A stretch of 53,321 nt of DNA, from NCBI GenBank assembly GCA_009783245.1, contig WRHL01000005.1:1-53321 (forward strand), written 5' to 3'. The DNA is from Coriobacteriia bacterium (lineage in GTDB: Bacteria > Actinomycetota > Coriobacteriia > Coriobacteriales > UBA8131). A program made the translations under genes and the position numbers. Of the stretch, positions 17,407-25,357 are shown piece by piece. A model generated the notes under the pieces. The model was not told the DNA's origin and did no database searches. It was given only the letters and a program-made list of their open reading frames with translations. Each line of letters starts with the position of its first letter. Position 1 is the stretch's first letter.

Positions 17407-17433
17407 TGACAAAGGGGACGGTCCCTTTTGTCA
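17407..17433. repeat. Palindromic dispersed repeat copy
   Basis: TGACAAAGGGGACGGTCCCTTTTGTCA, a near-perfect inverted repeat of the same family as at 1-119. It lies in the 400-base gene-free stretch between the regulator promoter and the NCS2 permease gene. Nearby GTCACCCCAGGCT at 17460 has an inverted partner AGCCTGGGGTGAC at about 17660. Confidence 0.85.
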
Positions 17434-17585
17434 TATTGTCACCCCTGTCACACTATACTGTCACCCCAGGCTTGACCCGGGGCCTAGCCCAGCGGCTGTG
17501 GCACAACTGGGGCTGTCGTCTATTGCTGCCGTGGGCACTACGAGGGAAAAGAGCAGCAGTGAAGAAGGAGGGGTGACATGTGTTT

Positions 17586-17646
17586 GGTGATGACAAAGGG
17601 GACGGTCCCTTTTGTGACAAAAGGGACCGTCCCCTTTGTCATCACC
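17586..17646. repeat. Perfect palindrome with 30-base arms, dispersed repeat
   Basis: The arms run from GGTGATGACAAAGGGGACGG to the complement, 30 bases each, around a single central G, with no mismatch. It sits 51 bases past the end of the NCS2 permease gene, so besides being a repeat it could stop transcription or protect the mRNA end. No T-tract follows on the minus strand. Confidence 0.9.
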
Positions 17647-17696
17647 CTTTGTCATAAAGCCTGGGGTGACAAGGGAAAAGGAGGGGACTTCAGTCC

Positions 17697-19100
17697 TTAG
17701 TGGGGCGCTCGACCTGAGTGAACCGTAACGCTCTCTGGAGATGCTGCGCCCTTTGTGCTCTTCTTGCTCTTCTGCTGGCGGAAGGCCAGGTTGGCAAGGA
17801 AGGCAACCACAAAGACGACCAGCGTGGTCTCGTTGAGGATGTTGCCCAGCCACAGCGGCGCCGCCTCTATCAGGGCGGGCTGCAGGGTTATGCCGTAGCC
17901 AAGCCCAAAGGCGACGCAGATGATGAGGATGTTGACCTCCGACAGCCCATCGGCAACAATCAGCTTGATGCCGTTGATTATGATCATCCCAAAGACCGTC
18001 AGCACGGCGCCGCCCAGGACCGCGGACGGCATGGCGCTGAAGATAGCGCCGATGGGAGGAAAGAACCCGGCGAGGATCAAGATGAACGCTCCCGTAGCAA
18101 TACACCAGCGGTTTATGACTTTGGTCATCGCCACAATGCCGGCGTTTTGGCCGAAGGCCGTATTGGGCAGGCCGTTGAACAGGCCGGCAAAGGCGCAGCT
18201 CACCGCATCAGAGAGAATGGCGCCGGAGACCTCGCGGGGGGTGGCAGGTCGGTCGAGTGCGGCTGCGGTGATACCGTTGGTGTTCCCTATGGTCTCCAGT
18301 GCGCACACAATGTACAACGCGCCGATGGTGAGGATCGGACCCAGCTGGAATGCTGGCAGCACGGATGGGATGGGCAGCGCGACAGGTGCACTGTTGGTGA
18401 TGATGCTGAAATCGACCATGCCAAAACAAGCCGCAAGGACATAACCGACTATCACGGCGATAAGAATGGCAACCGTCTTGCTGAAACCCTTGCCCCAACG
18501 CTGGAAAATAAGGACCACCACCATAACCGTCAGACCGACCAGGATGTTCTGCCATGAGCCATAGGTGCCCGCCGCTATTGCCGCAGCTCCGCCAGCCAGG
18601 TAGTTAGTCCCCACTGGCAGTAAAGACAGGCCTATGGTCATAAGCACGCAGCCTATGACAACCGGCGGGAAGAACCTGCTGAGAGGTTGATAGAGCAACC
18701 CGATGGAAGCCTGGACCACCGAACCGACGATGATGGCGCCAAACATGACGTTGGGGCCGTACTCAAGGCCGACGGTCAGCAGCGCTCCCAAAAAGATGAA
18801 GGAAGTACCCATGACAATAGGCAGACGCGCACCGATCTGGATGCGCCCGAGCTTGAGCGGATAGAGCTGCAGCAGTGTGGCGAGGCCTGAGATGAGCATG
18901 GCGCATTGGATCATCAAGAGTTGCTGGGCCGTTGTCATGGTGCCCTTTGCGACAAGCGCGCTTGAGATTATTATCACCGGCGCCAGGTTGCCGACGAACA
19001 TGGTCAATACATGCTGAAGGCCCAGTGGTACTGCTACCCGCAACGGCGGACGGCCATCGAGTTGGTGGATGGTGTCTAACTCCACTTTTGCCTTGTCCAC
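17697..19100 (-). CDS. NCS2 family purine (xanthine/urate-type) permease
   Basis: A 467-residue nucleobase:cation symporter-2 protein with about 12-14 membrane segments. NCS2 landmarks are VPLGLQHVLTMFVGNLAPVI near the N-terminus, QLYPLKLGRIQIGARLPIVMGTSFIFL, ALETIGNTNGITAAALDRPATP in the middle and the GLFNGLPNTAFGQNAGI motif. It resembles uric acid/xanthine permeases (XanQ/UacT/PbuX). The start is GTG 19100, preceded by AAGGAGGCTTCTT. The track ORF's upstream 45 residues are low-complexity and rejected. It is the last gene of the ygeY-ygeW-carbamate kinase unit, consistent with importing the purine that unit degrades. Confidence 0.88.
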   Translation of the reverse strand: MDKAKVELDTIHQLDGRPPLRVAVPLGLQHVLTMFVGNLAPVIIISSALVAKGTMTTAQQLLMIQCAMLISGLATLLQLYPLKLGRIQIGARLPIVMGTSFIFLGALLTVGLEYGPNVMFGAIIVGSVVQASIGLLYQPLSRFFPPVVIGCVLMTIGLSLLPVGTNYLAGGAAAIAAGTYGSWQNILVGLTVMVVVLIFQRWGKGFSKTVAILIAVIVGYVLAACFGMVDFSIITNSAPVALPIPSVLPAFQLGPILTIGALYIVCALETIGNTNGITAAALDRPATPREVSGAILSDAVSCAFAGLFNGLPNTAFGQNAGIVAMTKVINRWCIATGAFILILAGFFPPIGAIFSAMPSAVLGGAVLTVFGMIIINGIKLIVADGLSEVNILIICVAFGLGYGITLQPALIEAAPLWLGNILNETTLVVFVVAFLANLAFRQQKSKKSTKGAASPESVTVHSGRAPH

Positions 19101-19200
19101 AAGAAGCCTCCTTAGCAATCCATTCCCCTGGAGATGATTCACGCCCGGATGGTGGTGATCATCTGCGCCGCCACGCCCGGGCCACGTGTCAGTCCTTCCG

Positions 19201-20133
19201 TCACGCCCGGATGGTGGTGCCTGTTGTACCCTCAATCCCCTCTTTCGCCTTGCCCAGCAGCGTTATGAGCGCACTGCGCCCCGCGCCCGAGGAGGCGAAC
19301 TGCATGGCAGCCTGCACCTTGGGCAGCATGGAGCCGGGGGCGAAGTGCCCCTCCACTATATAGCGTTGGGCCTGATCGATGGAAAGCTCGCTGAGCCACT
19401 CCTCATCCGCGCGCCCAAAGTTGATGGCGACCTTCTCCACCGCGGTGAGTATGACGAGAAAATCAGCCTGGATCTGCTCTGCGAGGCAGGCGGCAGCGAA
19501 GTCCTTGTCCACCACCGCGCTGGCGCCCCTGAGGTGCAGGCCCTCCCGCATCACGGGGATGCCACCACCGCCAACGGCTATGGCTATCTGCCCGGCCGCC
19601 AGCAACGCCTTTATCGTCTGCTTCTCGATGATGTCGACAGGCCGAGGCGATGCGACCACGCGGCGGTACCCGCGGCCCGCGTCCTCCATCATGTCCATGC
19701 CACGCGCGACCATCTCCTGCGCCTCTTCTTGCGAGTAGAAGGCGCCGATGGGCTTGGTGGGGTTGGCAAAGGCGGGGTCGTCCTTGTCGACGACGGTCTG
19801 CGTGATGATGGTGGCAACGGGGGTCGAGTTGCCGCGCGAGAGCAGTTCCTCGCGCAGCGCGTTCTGCAGGTCATAGCCTATGTAGCCCTGGCTCATGGCC
19901 ACGCACATCGACATGGGGATGAAGGGGGTCTTTGCCTCGGTCTTGGCTGCGCTCTCAAGCGCCAGGTTGATCATTCCCACCTGCGGGCCGTTGCCGTGGG
20001 CTACTACCACCTCACACCCTGCTTCTACCAGGTCGGCTATGGCGCGGGCGGTCTGCTTGGCCGCCGCCATCTGCTCGTAGAGGTTGTCGCCTAAAGCGTT
20101 GCCGCCCAGAGCAATGACAATGCGCTTTCCCAT
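19201..20133 (-). CDS. arcC: Carbamate kinase (YqeA/ArcC)
   Basis: Makes ATP and carbamate (CO2 plus ammonia) from carbamoyl phosphate and ADP. At 310 residues it has the family length. Visible are MGKRIVIALGGNALG with the phosphate-binding loop, VVVAHGNGPQVG near residue 45, VVASPRPVDIIE near residue 160, AVGGGGIPV near residue 187 and AVVDKDFAAACLA near residue 210. It starts four bases after ygeW, the carbamoyltransferase-like gene, so the two enzymes should form a carbamoyl-transfer/ATP-yielding pair as in E. coli ygeW-yqeA. Confidence 0.92.
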   Translation of the reverse strand: MGKRIVIALGGNALGDNLYEQMAAAKQTARAIADLVEAGCEVVVAHGNGPQVGMINLALESAAKTEAKTPFIPMSMCVAMSQGYIGYDLQNALREELLSRGNSTPVATIITQTVVDKDDPAFANPTKPIGAFYSQEEAQEMVARGMDMMEDAGRGYRRVVASPRPVDIIEKQTIKALLAAGQIAIAVGGGGIPVMREGLHLRGASAVVDKDFAAACLAEQIQADFLVILTAVEKVAINFGRADEEWLSELSIDQAQRYIVEGHFAPGSMLPKVQAAMQFASSGAGRSALITLLGKAKEGIEGTTGTTIRA

Positions 20134-20137
20134 GACC

Positions 20138-21334
20138 CTAGGCCTCCAGGAGGCGGGCGATGCCTGCGGCCTCGAGTTGCTGGAGCGTCTTGGCGGGGTC
20201 TTTGACCTTGCTGAGGAAGATCATCGCGGCGATGATGTAGGGCTTGAAGCCGGCCTCTTTGTACAGGGGTACGCGATAGCGGTCGAAGACGCTTGCCTCG
20301 ACCTCGCCCTGCTCGCAGGAGACGCCGGTGATGTCAGCGGGGAGGCAGTGCATGTAGAGCGCCTTGCCCGCGCGCGTGGTCTGCATGAGCGCTTCCGTGC
20401 ACTCCCAGTCCTTGTGGGCGGCGTTTTGGGCGAGCAGTTCCTTCTCAAGCGCCTTGATGCCGTCTGAGTCGCCGTTGCCGTAGAGATTTGTGCGCTGTTC
20501 CATGGCGGCGAAGGGGGCCCAGCTCTTGGGGTAGACTATGTCCGCGTCTTTGAAGGCCTCTGCCATCGAGTTGGACTGGGTGAAGCTGCCGCCGTTGGCT
20601 GCGGCGTTCGCCTTGGCGACCTCGATCACCTCTGGCATGACGTCATAGCCCTCGGGATGTGCGAGATGCACGTCCATGCCAAAGCGGCTCATGAGGCCGA
20701 TGATGCCCTGGGGCACACTCAGCGGTTTTCCGTAAGAGGGGGAATACGCCCAGGTCATAGCGATCTTCTTGCCCTTGAGATTCTCCACCCCACCGAACTC
20801 ATGGATGATGTGCAGCATGTCTGCCATGCACTGGGTGGGATGGTCTATGTCGCACTGCAGGTTGACCAGCGTGGGTCGCTGCTCAAGGTTCCCGTCCTCA
20901 TAGCCCTCCTGCACGGCCTTGCTCACCTCACGCATGTAGGTGTTGCCCTTGCCGATGTACATGTCATCGCGGATGCCGATGATGTCGGCCATGAAGGAGA
21001 TCATGTTGGCCGTCTCACGCACCGTCTCGCCGTGGGCGATCTGGCTTTTTCCCTCGTCGAGGTCCTGGACGGTCAGCCCCAGCAGGTTGCAGGCGCTGGC
21101 AAAGCTGAAACGCGTGCGCGTTGAGTTGTCGCGGAACAGCGACACGCCCAGGCCGGAATCGAAGATGCGGGTGGAGATATTCCGCTCGCGCAGGTTGCGC
21201 AGGGCGTCGGCCACCGCGAAGGTCGCCTTGAGCTCATCGTCATCCTTCTCCCAGGTGAGGAGGAAGTCATTCAGGTACATGTCCTCGGTCTTGAGGTTGG
21301 CAAGCGTGCTGGTCAGGTGGGAAAAGTCGCTCAT
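20138..21334 (-). CDS. ygeW: YgeW: carbamoyltransferase-like enzyme of purine catabolism
   Basis: A 398-residue aspartate/ornithine carbamoyltransferase homologue. The carbamoyl phosphate site is FRDNSTRTRFSF near residue 68, followed by HPTQCMADM near residue 165 and HCLPAD near residue 325. E. coli YgeW is the closest described type (396 residues). In anaerobic urate degradation it is proposed to act in reverse, transferring carbamoyl from a ureido intermediate to phosphate, which carbamate kinase then uses. ATG at 21334 follows AGGAGGACCCACC. Confidence 0.92.
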   Translation of the reverse strand: MSDFSHLTSTLANLKTEDMYLNDFLLTWEKDDDELKATFAVADALRNLRERNISTRIFDSGLGVSLFRDNSTRTRFSFASACNLLGLTVQDLDEGKSQIAHGETVRETANMISFMADIIGIRDDMYIGKGNTYMREVSKAVQEGYEDGNLEQRPTLVNLQCDIDHPTQCMADMLHIIHEFGGVENLKGKKIAMTWAYSPSYGKPLSVPQGIIGLMSRFGMDVHLAHPEGYDVMPEVIEVAKANAAANGGSFTQSNSMAEAFKDADIVYPKSWAPFAAMEQRTNLYGNGDSDGIKALEKELLAQNAAHKDWECTEALMQTTRAGKALYMHCLPADITGVSCEQGEVEASVFDRYRVPLYKEAGFKPYIIAAMIFLSKVKDPAKTLQQLEAAGIARLLEA

Positions 21335-21400
21335 GGTGGGTCCTCCTTTTGGCGTGGTTGTCCAAGCTTGTGGTGCTGGGTCAGAGTACTGGGTCAGTTA

Positions 21401-22624
21401 TCAGTTGGCGGCGATGCCGTCCTTATCGTTTTGATTGCAGTAGATAGCGGGGGTAGCGGCGTACACCGCGGCGCAGGTGACCAGGTCGCGCTTCCAGGTC
21501 TTCTCGTTGGGAGCGTGGGCCTCTTCTTCCTTGCCGGGGCCAAAGCCGATGCAGGGGATGCCGTAGCGGCCCATGATGGCGACGCCGTTGGTGGAGAAGG
21601 TCCACTTGTCGACCTTGGGCGTGCCGTACATGCCCTCATAGGCCTGCACCAGCGCCTGCGTGGCGGCGTGGTCCTTTGGGATGACCCAGGTGGGGAAATA
21701 GCACTCGGTGGGATAGACCAGGCCGGTGTAGCTGGGGCGGCTGTACTCGTACATGCTCACCACGGCGCCAAACTGCTGCACGGTTGGCAGCGCCCTGATC
21801 TCGTCGAGGGCCAGCTCCCAGGTCTCGCCGTCGGTCAGGCGCCGGTCTATGGAGATGGCGCATTTGTCGGCCACGGCGCAGCGTGAGGGTGACGAGAAGA
21901 AGATCTCCGACACCGCCAGCGTCCCTTTGCCCAGGAAGGGGTCGACATGGAGCCGGTTGTTGAGCTCTTCCACCTCGGCCAGGATCTTGGCCATCTTGTA
22001 GATCGCGTTGTCGCCGCGCTCAGGAGCTGAGCCGTGGCAGGATACGCCGGCGACCTCCACGCGGATCTCCATGCGCCCGCGCTGGCCGCGGTAGATGTTG
22101 CCGTTGGTGGGCTCGGTGATGACCACGAACTCAGGGCGGACCTGCTTCTCATTTATGAGGTACTGCCAGCACAGGCCGTCGCAGTCCTCTTCCTGCACGG
22201 TGCCGGTGACCAGCACCGTATAGCTGTTGTCGATAAGGCCAAGATCCTTCATGATCTTGGCGCCGTAGACGGCAGAGACAATGCCACCCAGCTGATCCGA
22301 GGTACCGCGGCCGCCGATCTCCGTGTCATTCTCAAAGCCCTCATAGGGGTCGAATTCCCAGTTGTCTGCGTTGCCAACGCCCACGGTGTCGATGTGCGCG
22401 TCAAAGCCGATGAGGGTCGCTCCCGTACCCAGGTAACCGAGCACGTTGCCCATGGGGTCTATCTCGACCTTGTCAAAGGAGAGCGCCTCCATCTCTTGGG
22501 CGATGCGCTTGACAACCGCTTCCTCGCCGGCGCTCTCGCCGGGGATGCGCACCAGGTCACGCAGGAACCTGGTCATATCTTGCTGGTAGTCCTCAGCAGC
22601 GTTCTTGATGCTCTCGAAGTCCAT
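21401..22624 (-). CDS. ygeY: YgeY family M20 metallohydrolase
   Basis: A 407-residue M20/DapE-type zinc hydrolase. Metal ligands are visible in [10 protein letters not shown] near residue 80, [10 protein letters not shown] near residue 115 and [11 protein letters not shown] near residue 148; the dimerisation region contains [16 protein letters not shown]. YgeY is part of the anaerobic urate gene set and is thought to cleave an acyl/ureido bond before YgeX. ATG at 22624 follows AGAGGAGAGATC; the track ORF's 31 upstream residues are rejected. It is first in the unit ygeY-ygeW-arcC-NCS2, behind a well-formed promoter and operator. Confidence 0.9.
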   Translation of the reverse strand: MDFESIKNAAEDYQQDMTRFLRDLVRIPGESAGEEAVVKRIAQEMEALSFDKVEIDPMGNVLGYLGTGATLIGFDAHIDTVGVGNADNWEFDPYEGFENDTEIGGRGTSDQLGGIVSAVYGAKIMKDLGLIDNSYTVLVTGTVQEEDCDGLCWQYLINEKQVRPEFVVITEPTNGNIYRGQRGRMEIRVEVAGVSCHGSAPERGDNAIYKMAKILAEVEELNNRLHVDPFLGKGTLAVSEIFFSSPSRCAVADKCAISIDRRLTDGETWELALDEIRALPTVQQFGAVVSMYEYSRPSYTGLVYPTECYFPTWVIPKDHAATQALVQAYEGMYGTPKVDKWTFSTNGVAIMGRYGIPCIGFGPGKEEEAHAPNEKTWKRDLVTCAAVYAATPAIYCNQNDKDGIAAN

Positions 22625-22688
22625 GATCTCTCCTCTTTGCTCAGCTGTTTCCTTTGCTGTACACCTGTTTTCCGGGTGCGCAGTTGCA

Positions 22689-22717
22689 AGCATACCACTG
22701 TTTGTGTGCAATATCAA
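22689..22717 (-). promoter_or_regulatory. Promoter of the ygeY unit (TTGATA-N17-TATGCT)
   Basis: On the minus strand TTGATA and TATGCT are separated by 17 bases. The promoter has the same geometry relative to the AT-rich operator as the regulator promoter at 17263-17291: the operator abuts the -35, a place typical for activator binding. Confidence 0.72.
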
Positions 22718-22718
22718 C

Positions 22719-22740
22719 TAATTTTTAGCACTAAAAATTA
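22719..22740. promoter_or_regulatory. Putative purine-cluster operator, copy 2 (TAATTTTTAG-CA-CTAAAAATTA)
   Basis: Perfect inverted repeat with 10-base arms and a 2-base centre, directly upstream of the ygeY -35. The flanking TCAACTAATT and ACTAAAAATTATT are identical to blocks at 17289-17319. It is the clearest form of the candidate binding site for the PAS/HTH regulator. Confidence 0.7.
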
Positions 22741-22859
22741 TTATTTTGTTTAAGAGGCTTGTGTTGGGCTTAGAGGGGAGGTTGGGAGGTGGCGCGTGCT
22801 GTCTGAGTGTGGTACCCTGCTAAGGACTCCTGAGAAAGCGTAGAGGAGTTCTGGAGGAG

Positions 22860-22934
22860 ATGACCCATGAACGGCGCATTTACAAAGACGAGGTAACGAG
22901 CACCACCCTCACCCTCGTCACCAACAACAAATAG
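22860..22934 (+). CDS. Possible 24-residue leader peptide before the MFS gene
   Basis: ATG at 22860 preceded by CTGGAGGAG opens a 24-codon frame (MTHERRIYKDEVTSTTLTLV...) ending in TAG, 66 bases before the MFS start. The spacing of GGAGG to the ATG is short. Short translated leaders are common before drug-efflux genes, but no attenuator hairpins are evident, so this is a weak call. Confidence 0.25.
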   Translation: MTHERRIYKDEVTSTTLTLVTNNK

Positions 22935-23000
22935 CCTGTCAATCACCGTGAGCCCGCCCTGAGTGCGCCTCACGCCTCCATAGATACGAGAAAACCAAAC

Positions 23001-24314
23001 ATGAATAAACCTGAACTCCCGGCTCAATGCCGTGTAGAACCTAAAGCCCAAACCGAGCCAGAGCAAGAGCTCTCCGCCCTTGGCACCCTCGTGCCTATGC
23101 GCTGGCGCAGCATAGTCACCATTGTGTGGCTCGGCCAGGCCATAGCCATTGTCGCAAGCGGCGCTGCTGCCTACGCCCTCATCTGGTACATCACCATCAC
23201 CACGGAAAGCCCGCTCATGCTCATGCTGGGCACCGTCTTCTTCTTCCTGCCCATGGCGATCATCGGCCCCTTCTCCGGCACCATCGTCGACCGCTACAGC
23301 CGCAAGGCCATCATGATCATCGCCGACCTCGGCATCGCCGTCTCCATGCTTGTCATGGCTTTCATCATCATGGCCGGCATGATATCGATACCGGTGGTCT
23401 TCATAGCTATTGCAGCAAGGAGCATCTGCACGGCCTTCCATCAGCCTGCCATGCTCGCCGCCATGCCGCTGCTGGTGCCCAGCCGCCACCTGGTCCGCAT
23501 CAACACGCTCGACCAGGCAGTCCAGGCGGCGGGTAACATAGTCTCCCCCGCCATTGGCATACTCTTCTTTGAGACCATCGGGCTTCAGGCGGCGCTCTTC
23601 GCCGACGTAGGCGGCGCGACCTTCGCCTGCCTCACCCTGGCAGCCGTCACCATCCCCGCCGCGCACATGGCCAAGGAACAACGCCAAACCGTCCGCGCCG
23701 ACATGCTGGCCGGCCTGCGCATCGTGCGCGATGTCAAGGGCCTGACCGCGCTCTTTGTCCTGTTAGCCATAGGCACCGCCGCTTTCATGCCGCTCGCCGC
23801 GCTCTATACCCTCATGACCTACAGCCACTTCGGCGGCGGCGGCTTTGAAGCGGCGCTGGTCGAGGCGGTCTTCGGCTCAGGCTTCCTCTTGGGCTCCATC
23901 ATCTTGACCATCTGGGGTGGCGGCAAACGCCTCATGTATGTAGTAGGCGCTTCCCTGGTCCTACAGGGCGCTACCTTCCTGGTGATCGGTTTCCTGCCGT
24001 CCAGCATGTTTGTGACCTTTGTGGTCATCTCAGGCATAAGCGCTGTCTTCGGCTCCTTCTTCAACGGGCCGCTCAACAGCATCGTGCAACGCTGCGTCAG
24101 CCCGGAGAGGCTCGGCCGCGTCATGGCGCTCATGGGCGTGGTCACCTCACTCGCCGCGCCCGTCGGCCTCCTCATAGCCGCGCCCCTGGCCGAGGTCATC
24201 GGCATCACCCCCTGGTTCATCCTGGGCGGCGCTGCCCTGATATCCATCGCCGTCATCGCGGCGCTGATGCCCACCGTGCGCACTCTCGACATCCGCAACC
24301 AGCAGCAGCCCTAG
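23001..24314 (+). CDS. MFS transporter, macrolide-efflux/NreB-like
   Basis: A 437-residue membrane protein with about 12 hydrophobic segments in two halves. MFS landmarks are the loop 2-3 motif GPFSGTIVDRYSRKAIMIIADL near residue 92 and the second-half FNGPLNSIVQRCVSPERLGRVMAL near residue 355. The set resembles the DHA3 group (MefA/macrolide efflux and similar). The function is probably export of a drug or metabolite, with unknown substrate. The start at 23001 has only a weak ribosome-binding site. The long minus-strand ORF overlapping its start is a GC-rich shadow. Confidence 0.82.
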   Translation: MNKPELPAQCRVEPKAQTEPEQELSALGTLVPMRWRSIVTIVWLGQAIAIVASGAAAYALIWYITITTESPLMLMLGTVFFFLPMAIIGPFSGTIVDRYSRKAIMIIADLGIAVSMLVMAFIIMAGMISIPVVFIAIAARSICTAFHQPAMLAAMPLLVPSRHLVRINTLDQAVQAAGNIVSPAIGILFFETIGLQAALFADVGGATFACLTLAAVTIPAAHMAKEQRQTVRADMLAGLRIVRDVKGLTALFVLLAIGTAAFMPLAALYTLMTYSHFGGGGFEAALVEAVFGSGFLLGSIILTIWGGGKRLMYVVGASLVLQGATFLVIGFLPSSMFVTFVVISGISAVFGSFFNGPLNSIVQRCVSPERLGRVMALMGVVTSLAAPVGLLIAAPLAEVIGITPWFILGGAALISIAVIAALMPTVRTLDIRNQQQP

Positions 24315-24486
24315 CCTATGACGAGAAAGGCCGCGTCTCCCCTTACGCACTTTTGAGGGAGGTGCGGCCTCCCCTCGCCAGGCACACCTCCCCCACGCGC
24401 CTCCTTATAAAGGCAGCACTCCCAACCAGGTGTTGACGCATCTACGTGCGCCTGCAAGGGCTGGGGGAGACAGCGCTCCCATCCAG

Positions 24487-24546
24487 TCCCCTTTGTCACA
24501 TCCCAAAACGCCCCGTCCCCTTTGTCACATCCCTTTGTCACATCCA
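24487..24546. repeat. Copies of the CCCTTTGTCACATCC dispersed repeat
   Basis: Three direct copies of CCCTTTGTCACATCC, two of them preceded by CCCGTCC or CAGTCC, immediately upstream of the NTP transferase gene. Same family as 1-119. At 24445 a separate short repeat, TGCGCCTGCAAGGG, recurs at about 53247. Confidence 0.8.
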
Positions 24547-24573
24547 CTATCCTCTATCTGTCATACTGTTCGC

Positions 24574-25260
24574 ATGGAACTGAGGACAGCAGCGATACTG
24601 CCGGTAGCAGGGCTTAGCTCGCGGATGGGTTTCTTCAAGCCCCTGGCGACCCTCTCCGGCTACCCCATGATCCGCCTGACCATGCAGGCTGCACTCGATG
24701 CCGGTGTGGATGAGGTGGTGGTTGTCTGCGGGAAGAACAGCGATGCGGTTCACCTGGCTCTGAAAAGCGCGGACGACGCCTGGGACTCAGCCCCCAGCCA
24801 GACGCCCCAACACCGCGTGCATTTTGTCTATAACAGCGCATTCGCCTCCAATGAGATGCTGGACTCCGTGAAACTGGGCCTTGGCAAGCTACTCGAACTG
24901 GAGCAGGCAGGCGCCCGCCTTGACGCGGCATTCGTCATACCGGGCGACATACCAGCCGTGAACCCGCAGACCTACAGCAAGCTCATCGCCCATCAGCAGG
25001 AGACAGGAGCCCCGGTATGCATCCCCAGCCGCAAGGGCATCACGGGGCACCCGGTCCTGTTCACCCGAGAGGTCTTCGACCTGGTATTGGCCTATACCGG
25101 TCCGGGCGGGTTGCGAGGGGCTATCACACCGTTGGTATCGTCATATCTGGAGACGGACGATAAGGGCGTCACCCTTGACGCAGACACCTTTGAGGACTTC
25201 CAGCAGCTCCAGGCCTACTTGGAGCACATAAGTGCAAACCCGTCATCCATCATCCACTGA
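24574..25260 (+). CDS. MobA-like nucleotidyltransferase (MocA / DVU_1551-type NTP transferase)
   Basis: A 228-residue NTP-transferase of the MobA-like GT-A fold. The nucleotide-binding loop is ILPVAGLSSRMGFFKPL at the N-terminus, followed by VDEVVVVCGKN near residue 45, a metal-binding-type FVIPGDIPAVNP near residue 122, and GHPVLF near residue 160. Such enzymes cytidylate or guanylate molybdopterin for Mo hydroxylases (MocA), which XdhD would need. The DVU_1551-type paralogue accompanies TrsS-like radical SAM genes, and both are possible here. The start ATG 24574 was chosen because the fold begins there; the track's first 48 residues read through repeat DNA. Confidence 0.78.
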   Translation: MELRTAAILPVAGLSSRMGFFKPLATLSGYPMIRLTMQAALDAGVDEVVVVCGKNSDAVHLALKSADDAWDSAPSQTPQHRVHFVYNSAFASNEMLDSVKLGLGKLLELEQAGARLDAAFVIPGDIPAVNPQTYSKLIAHQQETGAPVCIPSRKGITGHPVLFTREVFDLVLAYTGPGGLRGAITPLVSSYLETDDKGVTLDADTFEDFQQLQAYLEHISANPSSIIH

Positions 25261-25357
25261 CAGGCACAGGACGGCTGGAAAACCCTTTATGCTACAATGG
25301 GCGCGACAGTGCTCTGAATCCCACATGCCCTGCTAGACGCGTTATGAGAGGTATCCC

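Noticed and set aside
19101-19235. N-terminal extension of the NCS2 permease
   Set aside because: Low-complexity residues; GTG 19100 has a perfect AAGGAGG and matches the family N-terminus.
22741-23000. Divergent gene between ygeY promoter and MFS
   Set aside because: No frame beyond a 24-codon candidate leader has a ribosome-binding site or conserved-looking sequence.
22770-23687. 305-residue minus-strand ORF over the start of the MFS gene
   Set aside because: Composition is Asp/Gly/His/Glu-rich low complexity, with no recognisable fold and opposite to a convincing membrane protein.
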